DNA from: VGSG01 sp040756375
GTDB lineage: Bacteria > Desulfobacterota > Desulfomonilia > Desulfomonilales > Desulfomonilaceae
Assembly: GCA_040756375.1 (NCBI GenBank)
Contig: JBFLZC010000026.1
Span: 1-64,000 of the forward strand
Reading direction: 5' to 3'
DNA: 64,000 nt
The position numbers were made by a program, and so were the translations under genes. The notes beneath the pieces are model-generated. The model searched no databases. It was not told the DNA's origin and saw nothing but the letters and a program-made list of their open reading frames with translations. This document shows, in pieces, positions 7,780 through 16,495 of the stretch (the stretch's first letter is position 1; every line of letters begins with the position of its first letter).

Positions 7780-8697
7780 ATGACCTCGCCATCCGGCGGT
7801 ATCAACGGCACAGAGCACTGGATAGACCAAGACGGCATCAGGCTTTACCTGTGGGAAAAGTGTCAAGGCAGCCATGCCAACAAACCGATTGTGGTTTTGG
7901 CTCACGGGTCCGCAAGTGCCGGGCGTGGGAGTTTTGACCTCCAGGTGCCGGGAAAGCCTTCGTACAGCCTCATGGGCTTCTTGGCGACGGAGGGCTTCGA
8001 TGTATTTGCCCATGATATCAGAGGCTTCGGCCGCTCAACCCGTCCTGATGTTCATCTGACGACCCAGGTCGCGAGCGAGGACCTGAATGCCGTAGTTGAC
8101 TACATTGCAAAACTGAGAGGAGCAAAGAAAATAAACCTTCTTGGCTGGTCTTGGGGCACGCAGTACTGCGGGATGTTCATCATGGCTCATCCGGACAAGG
8201 TAGAAAAATACGTGAGCTATGCCCAGATGCATGTGGACAGCCCGGACATCGCACGGAGGCGGCCTAGAATCGATATCTTCCGGAACTACCCTTACGTGAG
8301 TATTCCGGAAGCCGCATGGAAGCCTCGTTTCTATTCCATGACACCGGAAGCGGTCAACGATCCTGACGTGGTTAACGCTTATGCTCAGGCAGCGGTACAG
8401 GCGGAACCCCAAACACCAACGGGACCTCAGCTCGATATGGTGACCATCATGCCGATGATCCATCCCAAGCTCATACCCGTTCCCACCATGATTATTCACG
8501 GAGAATACGACGACGTGGCCGATGTCGACGGTCTTATGCCATTCTTCGGCCAACTTCCCACCTCGTACAAACGATATGTGGTCGTTCCTGATGGCGGCCA
8601 TATGTTGCACCTTCAGAAAGGCCACCGACTGTTCCAGCACGAAGTTGCCTGCTTCTTCAAAGCGCCTTCTCATACTGCTTCGCTTTCAGAGAGGTAA
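7780..8697 (+). CDS. Alpha/beta-hydrolase fold protein
   Basis: A 305-residue hydrolase. The start at 7780 is chosen because GAGGAGG lies nine bases upstream. Visible features are the oxyanion strand VVLAHGSASAG, the nucleophile elbow GWSWG (Ser124), the acid region HGEYDDVADVDG, and the catalytic His in PDGGHMLHL. These suit an esterase, lipase-like or C-C hydrolase; the substrate cannot be told. The last six codons (ASLSER and stop) lie inside a dispersed repeat that begins at 8673, so the natural C-terminus seems to have been rewritten by the repeat. Confidence 0.85.
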   Translation: MTSPSGGINGTEHWIDQDGIRLYLWEKCQGSHANKPIVVLAHGSASAGRGSFDLQVPGKPSYSLMGFLATEGFDVFAHDIRGFGRSTRPDVHLTTQVASEDLNAVVDYIAKLRGAKKINLLGWSWGTQYCGMFIMAHPDKVEKYVSYAQMHVDSPDIARRRPRIDIFRNYPYVSIPEAAWKPRFYSMTPEAVNDPDVVNAYAQAAVQAEPQTPTGPQLDMVTIMPMIHPKLIPVPTMIIHGEYDDVADVDGLMPFFGQLPTSYKRYVVVPDGGHMLHLQKGHRLFQHEVACFFKAPSHTASLSER

Positions 8698-9067
8698 GAA
8701 TCGGGGAGGACCTTCTTGTAAGAAGGGGCTCCCCGACCCCCTCCCCAAGAACTTCCACCATTTTTCGGAAAGCTCATTTCCCCGCAGGCGAAATGAGCTT
8801 TCCGAAAACCGTGGGAATTTCTTGCCTGAGCCGTGGAGGTACCTCTCTCACAAAGAAGACTTCCCCGATCTTGCCACTTTGAATGCGCATCAGTATCAGT
8901 GAGCAAGTTTACGTTCCTCACCTCAATTTGACAGCACCCATTGCTGTGTACATCGTATGATCGTCAAATGATTACGGCCCAATTGCAGGGTATGAGGGCT
9001 GCTCGAATTGAATAGAGGGGCTGCACGAGAACCATTATCACCCAGAGAATTGATCGAGGAGTGAAAA
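8673..9067. repeat. Dispersed repeat (copy 1) and otherwise gene-free DNA
   Basis: From 8673 to about 8790 the sequence tgcttcgctttcagagaggt, a ggggagga...gaaggggctccccg hairpin and ccccaagaacttccaccatt matches 23053-23172 closely. A further matching piece (cccgatcttgcc, tttgaatgcgc) recurs at about 8862-8895. The repeat overlaps the 3' end of the hydrolase gene and may terminate its transcription. The remaining bases to 9067 hold only the leader of the next gene. Confidence 0.75.
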
Positions 9068-9973
9068 ATGAGAAGACCAGCTTACATAGCAATGTTGGCA
9101 GTTTCCCTCGCGGTGCTGTTCGCGTTCGCCACAGCACCTGCTGTAGCGCAGATGACACCGGGCTCCATGATGGAACAATCCGAAAAGGTCCTCCAACATA
9201 AAGGCCAGATGGGTGGTGAGGCCGAGGCGGAGTTCGGCGGGGAAGCAAAGGCCGGAGCTTCCCAGGAAAAGAGAACTGAGGGCGAAGGCAAAGCCGAGAT
9301 GAAGGCGGAGCCAAAAGCCGAAATGAAGACTGAAGGCAAAGCCGCGGTTTCAACAGAGCCCAAAGCCCAAATGAAGGGCGAGGGAAAGGCTGACGTTAAG
9401 ACCGAACCGAAGGCCTCGATACCAGGCGCGGCCAAGACCGGCGAAGAGATGAAGGCGGGCATGAAAGGAGAATCAAAGGGCGAAGTTCGAGGAAAGCCTG
9501 AAGCAGGAATCATAGGGACCATGCCAAGGGCTGACATTTCGGCTCGTGCCCAAGGGCGAACGGCTATTGTCCTGAGTGTCGATATGCCTGAAAACTGTCT
9601 CCGTGTCCGCAGTGGACCCTCGGCCTCGTCTGATATCATCACGTGTGTGCCGCAAGGGCAGACGTTGAACCTTGTCGGCGTATTCAGCGAGGACGGGCGT
9701 TGGGCCCAACTGGACAATAACGGCTGGGTGTTCTTCAGCCAGCTCAGAACAGACGTGCGGCCCTCGGGCGCGGAGTGGGAAAAGGCCGCGGCTGAGGGTA
9801 AGAAATCAAAAGGCAAGAAGATGTATCGCGGACACAAATTCCGCCACTACTATGGTTGCTTCTATCCGGGGTACTATTATTATGGCTATCCCGGGTATTA
9901 TCACTACGGTTACCGCAGCCATTCCTCTGGCTTTCCAGGGTTCTTTGGCCGACCTGGGGGCCTGTGGTATTGA
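9068..9973 (+). CDS. Exported SH3b protein with Lys/Ala/Glu-rich repeats
   Basis: A 301-residue protein behind GAGGAG. A signal peptide spans residues 1-27 (ending VAQ). Residues about 50-150 are imperfect repeats of the kind KAEMKAEPKAEMKTEGKA, a highly charged extended or helical stalk. Residues about 165-228 form a bacterial SH3 domain (CLRVRSGPSASSDIITCVP, then WVFFSQLR), usually a peptidoglycan- or metal/protein-binding module. The tail is Lys-rich, then Tyr/Gly-rich (YPGYYYYGYPG). Probably a cell-envelope protein spanning the periplasm. A strong terminator follows. Confidence 0.75.
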   Translation: MRRPAYIAMLAVSLAVLFAFATAPAVAQMTPGSMMEQSEKVLQHKGQMGGEAEAEFGGEAKAGASQEKRTEGEGKAEMKAEPKAEMKTEGKAAVSTEPKAQMKGEGKADVKTEPKASIPGAAKTGEEMKAGMKGESKGEVRGKPEAGIIGTMPRADISARAQGRTAIVLSVDMPENCLRVRSGPSASSDIITCVPQGQTLNLVGVFSEDGRWAQLDNNGWVFFSQLRTDVRPSGAEWEKAAAEGKKSKGKKMYRGHKFRHYYGCFYPGYYYYGYPGYYHYGYRSHSSGFPGFFGRPGGLWY

Positions 9974-10009
9974 TCGGGTGATCCTGATCCAGTGATTCGT
10001 TTCCCTGTG

Positions 10010-10057
10010 GCTCTGCGGTTCGGGTGTTTTGTTCCCGGACCGCAGAGCTGATTTTGG
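10010..10057 (+). terminator. Intrinsic terminator after the SH3b gene
   Basis: GCTCTGCGGTTCGGG pairs with CCCGGACCGCAGAGC around a short loop, with one mismatch, followed by TGATTTTGG. It is a long stable hairpin 34 bases past the stop. Confidence 0.75.
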
Positions 10058-10093
10058 TTTCTTATATTAAGGTCTTACTCTTCGGGCACTTGT

Positions 10094-10429
10094 ATGATTA
10101 TTAGGATAATCCCATTGGTTATTGCTTCCTTGCTCTTGGCTGCTCACTTCCTCCGACATGGAGACATCGGATTCGTGGTGATGTGTCTTGTGGTTCCTCT
10201 CCTTTTACTGATCAAGAACCGGCGGAGTCTCATATTCGTGCAGTTTTCAGCCTATGCAGGCGCGGCGGTTTGGGTTTACACCGCTCTTCAAATTGTCCGG
10301 GAGCGCATGATGTTTGGTCGCCCCTGGGGCGTGGCAGTAATCATCCTTGGGGCAGTCGCGCTGTTCACCATCATTGCCGGTCTGTTACTGAATTCACGCA
10401 CCTTGAAGGACAGATATCCTTCTCGATAG
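10094..10429 (+). CDS. Small hydrophobic membrane protein
   Basis: A 111-residue protein with four probable transmembrane helices: about residues 2-17, 22-40, 46-66 and 77-97. The tail is short and basic. No clear ribosome-binding site precedes the ATG, and no family is recognised, so the call rests on the membrane pattern alone. It lies 36 bases after a terminator and ends 24 bases before a dispersed repeat. Confidence 0.5.
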   Translation: MIIRIIPLVIASLLLAAHFLRHGDIGFVVMCLVVPLLLLIKNRRSLIFVQFSAYAGAAVWVYTALQIVRERMMFGRPWGVAVIILGAVALFTIIAGLLLNSRTLKDRYPSR

Positions 10430-10452
10430 CTCAGCAAACTCCCCGTACGCAA

Positions 10453-10646
10453 TACCGCTTCGCTTTCAGAAAGGTAATACGAATTCGCTGTTACTCTCGT
10501 GACACCCGTGATGTCGGCTGTCATTGCGAGGAGTTAATGGTGGGACAAGCGTCCCGCCTGTCGTCGAATGACGGGCAAGATGCCCGTCCCACCAGCAATC
10601 TCACTGGTCGGAGATTGCTTCGGGCTTGACGCCCTCGCAATGGCAG
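10453..10646. repeat. Composite of REP-like palindromic repeats
   Basis: At 10453-10481 lies taccgcttcgctttcagaaa, the same core as at 8673 and 23053. At 10516-10646 an outer inverted repeat (GGCTGTCATTGCGAG against CTCGCAATGGCAGC) encloses a second hairpin at 10539-10600 (GGTGGGAC...GTCCCACC). The inner piece recurs at 31570-31594, so one mobile palindrome appears nested inside another. No gene is present. Confidence 0.65.
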
Positions 10647-10683
10647 CTGTCAGCTACGTTATGTTTGTTATGGCGAATCGGTA

Positions 10684-12450
10684 TCAAAACGGCCAAACCA
10701 GCGGAATAATCAGTATCGCGGTGGCGGCTATGATGAGGTCCAACGGGACACCAACTCGAAGGAAGTCCGTGAAATGGTACCCGCCGGGTCCGTATACCAT
10801 CATGTTCGTCTGATATCCGAAAGGTGTGGCAAAGGCCAGCGAAGCAGCCATCATGACGGTCGCCGCGAAAGGCGTGAAATTGACTCCTAAGCCCTGAGCA
10901 GTGCTCAGCGCAATAGGGAAGACCAACACCGCTGCGGCCGCGTGCGAAACTATTTCGGTGAGGACAAGCGTGAGCAGGTAAATCGCAGCCAGATTCAACC
11001 AGGGATTCGATCCGGCAAGCGATGTCACACTCGATGCGATTGCTTCGGCCGCTCCTGTTTTGAGCATAGCGGCCCCCAGTGCAATTGCGGCGGCTATGGT
11101 CAGCAACACCTCAGTGTCTATACTGCGCCGGGCTTCGGTCCCGCTGACACAACCTGTCATGATCATGAATCCTGCTGCCAACATGGCTGCCTTGACCATG
11201 CTGAGCCATTCCAGCGTCGCAACCAGCACCATTAGCCCCAGTATGGTCAGAGCTACCCAGGCACGCTCGTGTCTAGGAGGGCTGGAATCTTCAATGGGGC
11301 TCACGAGATAGAAATCTCTCGAATTGCGCTGTTGTTCCACGAAGATGTCTTGCGCTTCAAGGAGAAGAACGTCTCCGGGGCGGAGTATGATGTCTTCGAC
11401 ATTCTGCCGTAGCCGCCGTCCATGCCTTGCGACAGCCATCACGACCGCGTCGTATCGAGAGCGGAAGCGACCCTGTTTGACTGACTGGCCCACAATGGGA
11501 CACCCTGGAGATACCACCGCTTCGATGAGCAGCCGCTCCGACCGAGGAACATCGAGCCTAAATACCTGATCCGTTGCCGGCTTCAGCCCTTTGATCTTTT
11601 GCAGTTCGGCAACGGCCTCAGCTCCTCCAACAAAGATCAGGCGGTCATTCGCTTCCAGGGGTTCGTGGGACGAAACCGCAGGGATCACATGTCCTCCTCT
11701 GTCGATTTCAGCCACATAGACTCCCGTGAAGTGGTGTAAACCAGCCTCTTCCAGAGTCTTCCCCACAAAACTGCCTTCAGGCTCCACCATCATCTCGACC
11801 GTGTACTCGCGGGCGCTTTCGAACTCGCTTGTTGAAGCGTGTCGATCCGGGATCAACCTCATCAGAGGCACAATGCAGGCTATTCCGATTATTCCGACGG
11901 GGATGCCCACCCAGGCCGGTTCGAAGAAGCTGAACGGCTCCATCTTGGCCTGGGACGCAATGAGCCCGTTGACTATGAGATTGGGGCTGGTGCCGATGAT
12001 GGTGCACATCCCCCCTGCGATGGTTGAATAACTCAAAGGCATCATAAGGTCGGATACTCGAAGGTTGTAGCGTCGGGCCCATTCCTTCACCGCGGGAATC
12101 ATAATCGCTACCTGAGGGGTGTTGTTCGTAAAATTGCTGATAATCGCCGTCGGTATCATCATTTTGAGTTGGGCCCTTATGGTCGATCCGGAAGGTCCCA
12201 ACAGCCGCTCCACAATGATTTGCGTCACGCCGGTTTGCTGCAGGCCGGCAGCCACAATGTAGAGGACCCCCACGGTCACCATACCTTCGTTTGCCAGACC
12301 GGCCAAAGCGTCTTCAGGAACCAATATTCCGGTAATCAGCAGGAGGGTCACACCTCCCATGAGTACCGTGTCCGGGCCGATGTCGGTCAGGGACAGGAAT
12401 CCCAACATCACAAGCACGACGCCGATCGTAAACCATGCTTCAATTGCCAT
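10684..12450 (-). CDS. SLC13-type (DASS) anion transporter with two TrkA-C domains
   Basis: A 588-residue inner-membrane protein; I prefer MAIEAWFTIGVV as start over an in-frame start at 12507. The N-terminal half has membrane helices and the conserved STIAGGMCTIIGTSPNLIVNGL motif. Two cytosolic TrkA-C/RCK-type domains follow (centred near residues 215-280 and 305-370), then more helices containing the second signature region (VLTEIVSHAAAAVLVFPIA, ATPFGYQTNMMVYGPGGY). This is the layout of bacterial SLC13/CitT-like symporters with inserted TrkA-C domains, which move sulfate, thiosulfate, dicarboxylates or similar anions. In a sulfate reducer sulfate is plausible but unproven. Confidence 0.85.
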   Translation of the reverse strand: MAIEAWFTIGVVLVMLGFLSLTDIGPDTVLMGGVTLLLITGILVPEDALAGLANEGMVTVGVLYIVAAGLQQTGVTQIIVERLLGPSGSTIRAQLKMMIPTAIISNFTNNTPQVAIMIPAVKEWARRYNLRVSDLMMPLSYSTIAGGMCTIIGTSPNLIVNGLIASQAKMEPFSFFEPAWVGIPVGIIGIACIVPLMRLIPDRHASTSEFESAREYTVEMMVEPEGSFVGKTLEEAGLHHFTGVYVAEIDRGGHVIPAVSSHEPLEANDRLIFVGGAEAVAELQKIKGLKPATDQVFRLDVPRSERLLIEAVVSPGCPIVGQSVKQGRFRSRYDAVVMAVARHGRRLRQNVEDIILRPGDVLLLEAQDIFVEQQRNSRDFYLVSPIEDSSPPRHERAWVALTILGLMVLVATLEWLSMVKAAMLAAGFMIMTGCVSGTEARRSIDTEVLLTIAAAIALGAAMLKTGAAEAIASSVTSLAGSNPWLNLAAIYLLTLVLTEIVSHAAAAVLVFPIALSTAQGLGVNFTPFAATVMMAASLAFATPFGYQTNMMVYGPGGYHFTDFLRVGVPLDLIIAATAILIIPLVWPF

Positions 12451-12777
12451 CTCGCCCCCGACAGCCCCTGCTTGGCTTAACCCATGCTTTTCACCGTTGC
12501 CGACCACTCTTGATGTATATTAGTTCACCGGGCTTACACCCCTTAAACACTTCCGAACAATTATTGGCTTCCAATCGCAGCAATCTTCCCAAAGAATTTG
12601 CACTCACCCATAACTAGTCAAGCAAGAACAAGCCGGTGGTAAATCGAGTGCAGTGGGAATCCAGGCGCCTTTCCTCAACGCGAGCTTTCAGTCCACAAAC
12701 CGCTGCCGGGCCGAGGAACTCCTTGCTCCCCCTTCCGCCGTCTCGGCCTCGTCGAAGCTTTGCCGAACAGCAGAATA
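12451..12777. other. Intergenic region, nothing recognised
   Basis: About 330 bases between two minus-strand genes. It must hold the promoter of the SLC13-type gene; I cannot place a convincing -35/-10 pair. Confidence 0.5.
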
Positions 12778-13446
12778 CTATTTGATGAATGATTTAATGA
12801 ATTCGCGCACTTCGTCCTTAGTCCGGAAAATGCCAAAATGCCCTTCCAACAGAAGGTCAGCGTCCAAAGCCAGAATTTTTTTGAGAGAGGCCTGATACTG
12901 TTTCTCGTCAGATAACAATGCCGGGTGGATCGGACCGTGAACGTCTTGGCCGAAAAGCGCAAGTTTATCACCTAAGTAGGTAGTGTAGACCACCGAACCA
13001 GGGGAATGTCCTGGCCAATGAAGCGCCGTTACTCGACCGGTACCGATAGCAATTCTTGATTCCTCGCCCTGAAGTTTGATGTCGATACTCAGCGGTTTGA
13101 GCCGACTACCATACCAGGACGCTGCGGTCACTTCCGCGTTACCGGCTTCAAGATAGACCGCATCCAATTCGTGCGCCACGATCCGGCAAGCAAATTCGTT
13201 CCTCACCGCTTCCGCGCCGCCGGTATGATCAAAATGACAGTGGGTGAGCAGGAGGTATTCGAGTTGCACACCAGGACCTAAGCTTTCAACAATGTTCTTC
13301 TTCAACCGCGAATGCGCTTGTCCACTCCCTGCATCCACCAGGGCTGCCTTGTCGCCGAAGCGGATGAGATAAATAGCCGCATCCGCCGGATCGGTCAGTC
13401 CGTTACCGCCCACTTGCCAGAGATTGTCCATGATTCTTCTGCTCAA
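12778..13446 (-). CDS. Metallo-beta-lactamase-fold hydrolase (glyoxalase II-like)
   Basis: A 222-residue protein with the MBL metal motif T-H-C-H-F-D-H (His69, His71, Asp73, His74), a further metal His in WPGHSPGS (near residue 145), a bridging Asp in GQDVHGP and a final His in LEGHFGIF. The spacing fits the glyoxalase II/ribonuclease-Z-like thioesterase and hydrolase superfamily. The exact substrate is unknown. It starts at the ATG ending at 13446 and seems to be a single-gene unit. Confidence 0.85.
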   Translation of the reverse strand: MSRRIMDNLWQVGGNGLTDPADAAIYLIRFGDKAALVDAGSGQAHSRLKKNIVESLGPGVQLEYLLLTHCHFDHTGGAEAVRNEFACRIVAHELDAVYLEAGNAEVTAASWYGSRLKPLSIDIKLQGEESRIAIGTGRVTALHWPGHSPGSVVYTTYLGDKLALFGQDVHGPIHPALLSDEKQYQASLKKILALDADLLLEGHFGIFRTKDEVREFIKSFIK

Positions 13447-13595
13447 TTCAGCCTCCTCTTGTCAGGTGATAGCCTACCATGATCGTGTACGGGACGTGGA
13501 CGACTACCGATTGTAATGGATTTGTAGAGAGGGTACCAACAAAATTGGGTGAAATTATAAATAGGTTCAGCGACGGGGAGGCTTTGCAATTGATT

Positions 13596-13784
13596 CTAGT
13601 CTGACTTGATGTCGAATTGGCTCAAATAACGATAGAAGGTATCACGGGAAATGCGAAGCAGGCTCGCTGCTCGCTTCTTGTTTCCCCTACATCGCTTTAG
13701 TGCCTCGGAACAGAGAGATTCCGTGATCTCGTCGAGGGTCTCGCGCAGACCTTGACCTGTGCGAAAGATCTCGTGATCCCCATA
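13596..13784 (-). pseudogene. Fis-type HTH fragment of a sigma-54 activator
   Basis: An open stretch of 62 codons ends in TAG and is preceded in frame by TGA, with no ATG, GTG or TTG start. It encodes GLRETLDEITESLCSEALKRC, then GNKKRAASLLRISRDTFYRYLSQFDIKSD. This aligns residue for residue with the C-termini of the two full-length activators here (23793-25958 and 57478-60666). Only the DNA-binding helix-turn-helix end remains; the ATPase and sensory parts are gone. It is a relic of a third member of this activator subfamily. Confidence 0.75.
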
Positions 13785-13850
13785 TCAAGTAAGTGACGTC
13801 AACACTCGATGGCGTGTGCCTGCGAGAGCTGTTGGCTTCTCATTTACAGC

Positions 13851-13879
13851 TTGACAAAAGGATTTTTTTTCACTACAAG
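13851..13879 (+). promoter_or_regulatory. Possible sigma-70 promoter for the barrel gene
   Basis: TTGACA at 13851 and TACAAG at 13874, spaced by 17 bases, lie about 95 bases before the start of the gene at 13974. The -35 is perfect and the -10 matches four of six. Confidence 0.5.
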
Positions 13880-13973
13880 TGTATCATTCGTGTAAGTGTG
13901 TGTGGATCTTAAACTCGCTGCCTTCTGGGTGATAGAGGGCGGCATGTGTTGTTTTGTGGAGGAGGGTTAAGGT

Positions 13974-14963
13974 ATGAGGAATGTTGTAGTTCTACTGGCT
14001 GCAGTATTCGCACTTGTCGCGGCCCCGCTCTTGGCCGGCGCACAGGTCCTTCCCGGATTGCCCGGGCTCTTCCCAAGTTTGGGTGGCGCTGGTTGTGGGA
14101 TGGACCCCAAGGCCTCTATCCTGGGCGCGCCGACGGGTTATATCGGCTACGTAGGTAATATCGGCGACACCCGCTTTGCGTTGGATGCTACCAACGCTCC
14201 TGCTGCGAACCTTGACAGGATAAGCATGAAGTGGAGGAACGAGGGGCTATGGCTGGAGCTCGCTCTTCCGCTGCGTTTCGGCCCCGCGGGAGCGCTCATC
14301 CTGAGCGGTTCGTACATGGTCCCAAGCCTATCCACAGCCTATGAGCAGTATAATCAGGCTGCGGCAGGTGCTGCGATCGAGAGGGACTGGTCGCAGAACA
14401 CCAACTGGTTCACTGCTCAAGCGGTTTGGGCTTATCCCTGCGGCGAGACCTTTGCGTTTCTGGCCGGCTTCCGTTGGGACTCATTCCAGGTTGCGTACAC
14501 GAGCCCGACAGCCGCCACCGGCGCGCTAGGCACCACGAACGACAGGGCTGACCTGACCATCAACGGGTATGTGCCCTTTGTTGGCGGTATGGCGAACTGG
14601 GCGTACGGAGAAACAGCTCTGAGCGTCGGTTTGGTGGGGATGTTCACCGCGCTGGGCGATATGAACTACCGGGAAGGACTCTCCCAGGTTGGTATCCCCA
14701 TAAGCGCAGAGCTGCGCGGCCCGTTGCAAGGCGGCCATTTTATCGAGGCATGGGCTGAGTATTCGCGCAGGGTCTTCGGCCCCGGGAGTTTGGGCGCATT
14801 CGCCAAGGTGAGTTCGATAAGTGCACGGTCGCACCCCACACTGGACGTTAACATCAATGCTCCGGGATTCGGGCTGGTAACGAGAGATTACGATTTCACG
14901 GTGACTCGGAACATCTGGATAGTGGGCGGCAAGGTTTCCCTAGATTTTGCACTGCCACTCTAG
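13974..14963 (+). CDS. Predicted outer-membrane beta-barrel protein
   Basis: A 329-residue protein with strong GGAGGAGGG ribosome-binding site. Signal peptide at residues 1-23 (ending AGA or GAQ). The rest alternates amphipathic strands (LWLELALPLRFG, ALILSGSYMV, AYPCGETFAFLAGFRWDSFQVAY, ALSVGLVGMFTALG, HFIEAWAEYSRRVFG, IWIVGGKVSLDFALPL) and ends in a strand rich in aromatic/hydrophobic residues, as barrel proteins do. Two cysteines (Cys42 in GAGCGMDP and one in YPCGE) may pair. No named family recognised. Monocistronic, with its own promoter-like sequence and terminator. Confidence 0.7.
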   Translation: MRNVVVLLAAVFALVAAPLLAGAQVLPGLPGLFPSLGGAGCGMDPKASILGAPTGYIGYVGNIGDTRFALDATNAPAANLDRISMKWRNEGLWLELALPLRFGPAGALILSGSYMVPSLSTAYEQYNQAAAGAAIERDWSQNTNWFTAQAVWAYPCGETFAFLAGFRWDSFQVAYTSPTAATGALGTTNDRADLTINGYVPFVGGMANWAYGETALSVGLVGMFTALGDMNYREGLSQVGIPISAELRGPLQGGHFIEAWAEYSRRVFGPGSLGAFAKVSSISARSHPTLDVNINAPGFGLVTRDYDFTVTRNIWIVGGKVSLDFALPL

Positions 14964-15102
14964 CTCTTCGCATAGGGCGACGGATTCGGCAATCTCTTGG
15001 AGAAAAGGGATGGTTCGTATCAACGAGCGCGTTTTCTTCTTTTTTAGCTTTAGGAGGTATACCCGCGTGAACTGAGTGTGACCATCTGACGATACACAGA
15101 AG

Positions 15103-15128
15103 AGCGGAGTTCACACTCCGCTTTTTTT
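15103..15128 (+). terminator. Intrinsic terminator after the barrel gene
   Basis: AGCGGAGT, a TCAC loop and ACTCCGCT make a perfect eight-pair stem followed by seven T. It lies about 140 bases past the stop at 14963. Confidence 0.85.
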
Positions 15129-15223
15129 GTTCTGCCCAAGCATGGTGGAGCAGTTCAACGATCGACCGCAACGCCGGGATGAATTTGATTCATCGGGCGG
15201 GAAGACAAGAAAGGAGTATAGGA

Positions 15224-16429
15224 ATGGGCGGCCCTCTCGAAGGAATTCGCGTAGTCGAGATTTCCATGTTTCAGCAGGGTCCGGTGGCAGGAATGCGACT
15301 GGGCGACCTTGGCGCGGACGTTATAAAAGTGGAACCCAAAACAGGAGATCCAGGCAGAGGATTCATGAGAATCATCGGAGCTATGGTGGGTCTCAAAGGG
15401 CGCAATTATTACTTTGAGCACTGTAATCGTAACAAGAGAAGTATTGTCTTAGATATGAGGAAACCCGGAGGGATGGAAGTGTTTTTCAAGCTTATCGATG
15501 CCGCGGACGTTTTCCTGACCAACATGAGCATACCCGCGCCAAAAAGAATGGGCATAGGACCGGAAGTTCTCCTCGCCCGAAATCCGAGCCTGATCTACGC
15601 TCATGCTTCAGGCTGGGGCCGCATGGGGCCTGATGCGGATGATTATTCCTTCGATTACACAGGAATTGCCCGGTCCGGTCTCATGATGGCGTGCGGTGAA
15701 AAAGGGGCTCCGCCGACACAAATTCTGCCTGGTATTGGTGATGAAGTCGGAGCACTGGCTTGCGCCTGGGGTGTAACGGCCGCGCTTTACGCCAGAGAGA
15801 AGACCGGGAAAGGGCAAGTGATTGACACGTCTTTGATGGGTAGTGTTATTGCTTCGCTCGGACTCATCATGGCAGCACCGTCGATGTTGGGCAGCGAATT
15901 TCCTAGAGAAATCAGAGCAGAAGCAGGAAATGCTATTTACAATCACTATCGATGCCGGGATGACAAATGGATCGCCATTGCTCACCTCCAACCCGACCGT
16001 TATTGGCCAAAGGTCTGTCAGGCGCTTGATTTGGAACATCTAATTGATGATCCGAGATTCAACACCATAGAAGCGCGAAGCAAGAATGCTCAAGATCTCG
16101 TTAACATCCTGGACGAGAGATTTGCTTCCAGGCCCAGAAATGAGTGGCTGACGATACTCAACCAGGCGGAATGCATTTGCACTCCTGTTCAGACTCCGAA
16201 AGAAGTTTCCAACGATTCCCAAGCACTTGCCAACGATTATTTTGTTTACGCGGATCATCCTGCGCACGGCAAAACCAAGGTGGTAGGGTTCCCTTGGCAT
16301 TTCAGCGAAACCCCTGCTTCATGTCGTCTTCCGGCTCCCGAACTTGGAGAGCACGCAGAGGAAATTCTTGCGGATCTCGGTTACAGCGCACAGGAAGTAA
16401 GTGAATTACGAGAAAAGGGAGTGGTATAG
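15224..16429 (+). CDS. Class III CoA-transferase (CaiB/BaiF family)
   Basis: A 401-residue protein; the ATG at 15224 follows AAGGAG, so I prefer it to an in-frame start at 15179. It begins with the class III signature GPLEGIRVVEIS, then LGDLGADVIKVEPKTGDPGR. The strand and catalytic-Asp region RNKRSIVLDMRKPGGMEVFFKL and the VIDTSLMGSV helix follow. These enzymes move CoA between carboxylic acids through an aspartyl anhydride/thioester on the conserved Asp. No linked dehydrogenase or hydratase neighbours identify the substrate. Ends 66 bases from a convergent histidine kinase gene. Confidence 0.85.
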   Translation: MGGPLEGIRVVEISMFQQGPVAGMRLGDLGADVIKVEPKTGDPGRGFMRIIGAMVGLKGRNYYFEHCNRNKRSIVLDMRKPGGMEVFFKLIDAADVFLTNMSIPAPKRMGIGPEVLLARNPSLIYAHASGWGRMGPDADDYSFDYTGIARSGLMMACGEKGAPPTQILPGIGDEVGALACAWGVTAALYAREKTGKGQVIDTSLMGSVIASLGLIMAAPSMLGSEFPREIRAEAGNAIYNHYRCRDDKWIAIAHLQPDRYWPKVCQALDLEHLIDDPRFNTIEARSKNAQDLVNILDERFASRPRNEWLTILNQAECICTPVQTPKEVSNDSQALANDYFVYADHPAHGKTKVVGFPWHFSETPASCRLPAPELGEHAEEILADLGYSAQEVSELREKGVV

Positions 16430-16495
16430 GCGCAAGTATCCATTCAGTTTCAAGCGGCGAAAGGCTGTCATCCTGGATGACGCTCGATTTGGGCG

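Larger units (their letters stand above)
13447..13973. other. Intergenic region with activator fragment and promoter
   Basis: Contains the C-terminal fragment of a sigma-54 activator (13596-13784) and a promoter-like pair (13851-13879), both listed separately. No intact gene seen. Confidence 0.6.

Noticed and set aside
8035..8673. Minus-strand 212-aa frame
   Set aside because: Antisense to the alpha/beta hydrolase, whose catalytic motifs are complete.
9082..9837. Minus-strand 251-aa frame rich in Ser, Ala and Phe
   Set aside because: It mirrors the repetitive codons of the SH3b protein on the other strand; the plus-strand gene has signal peptide, domain and ribosome-binding site.
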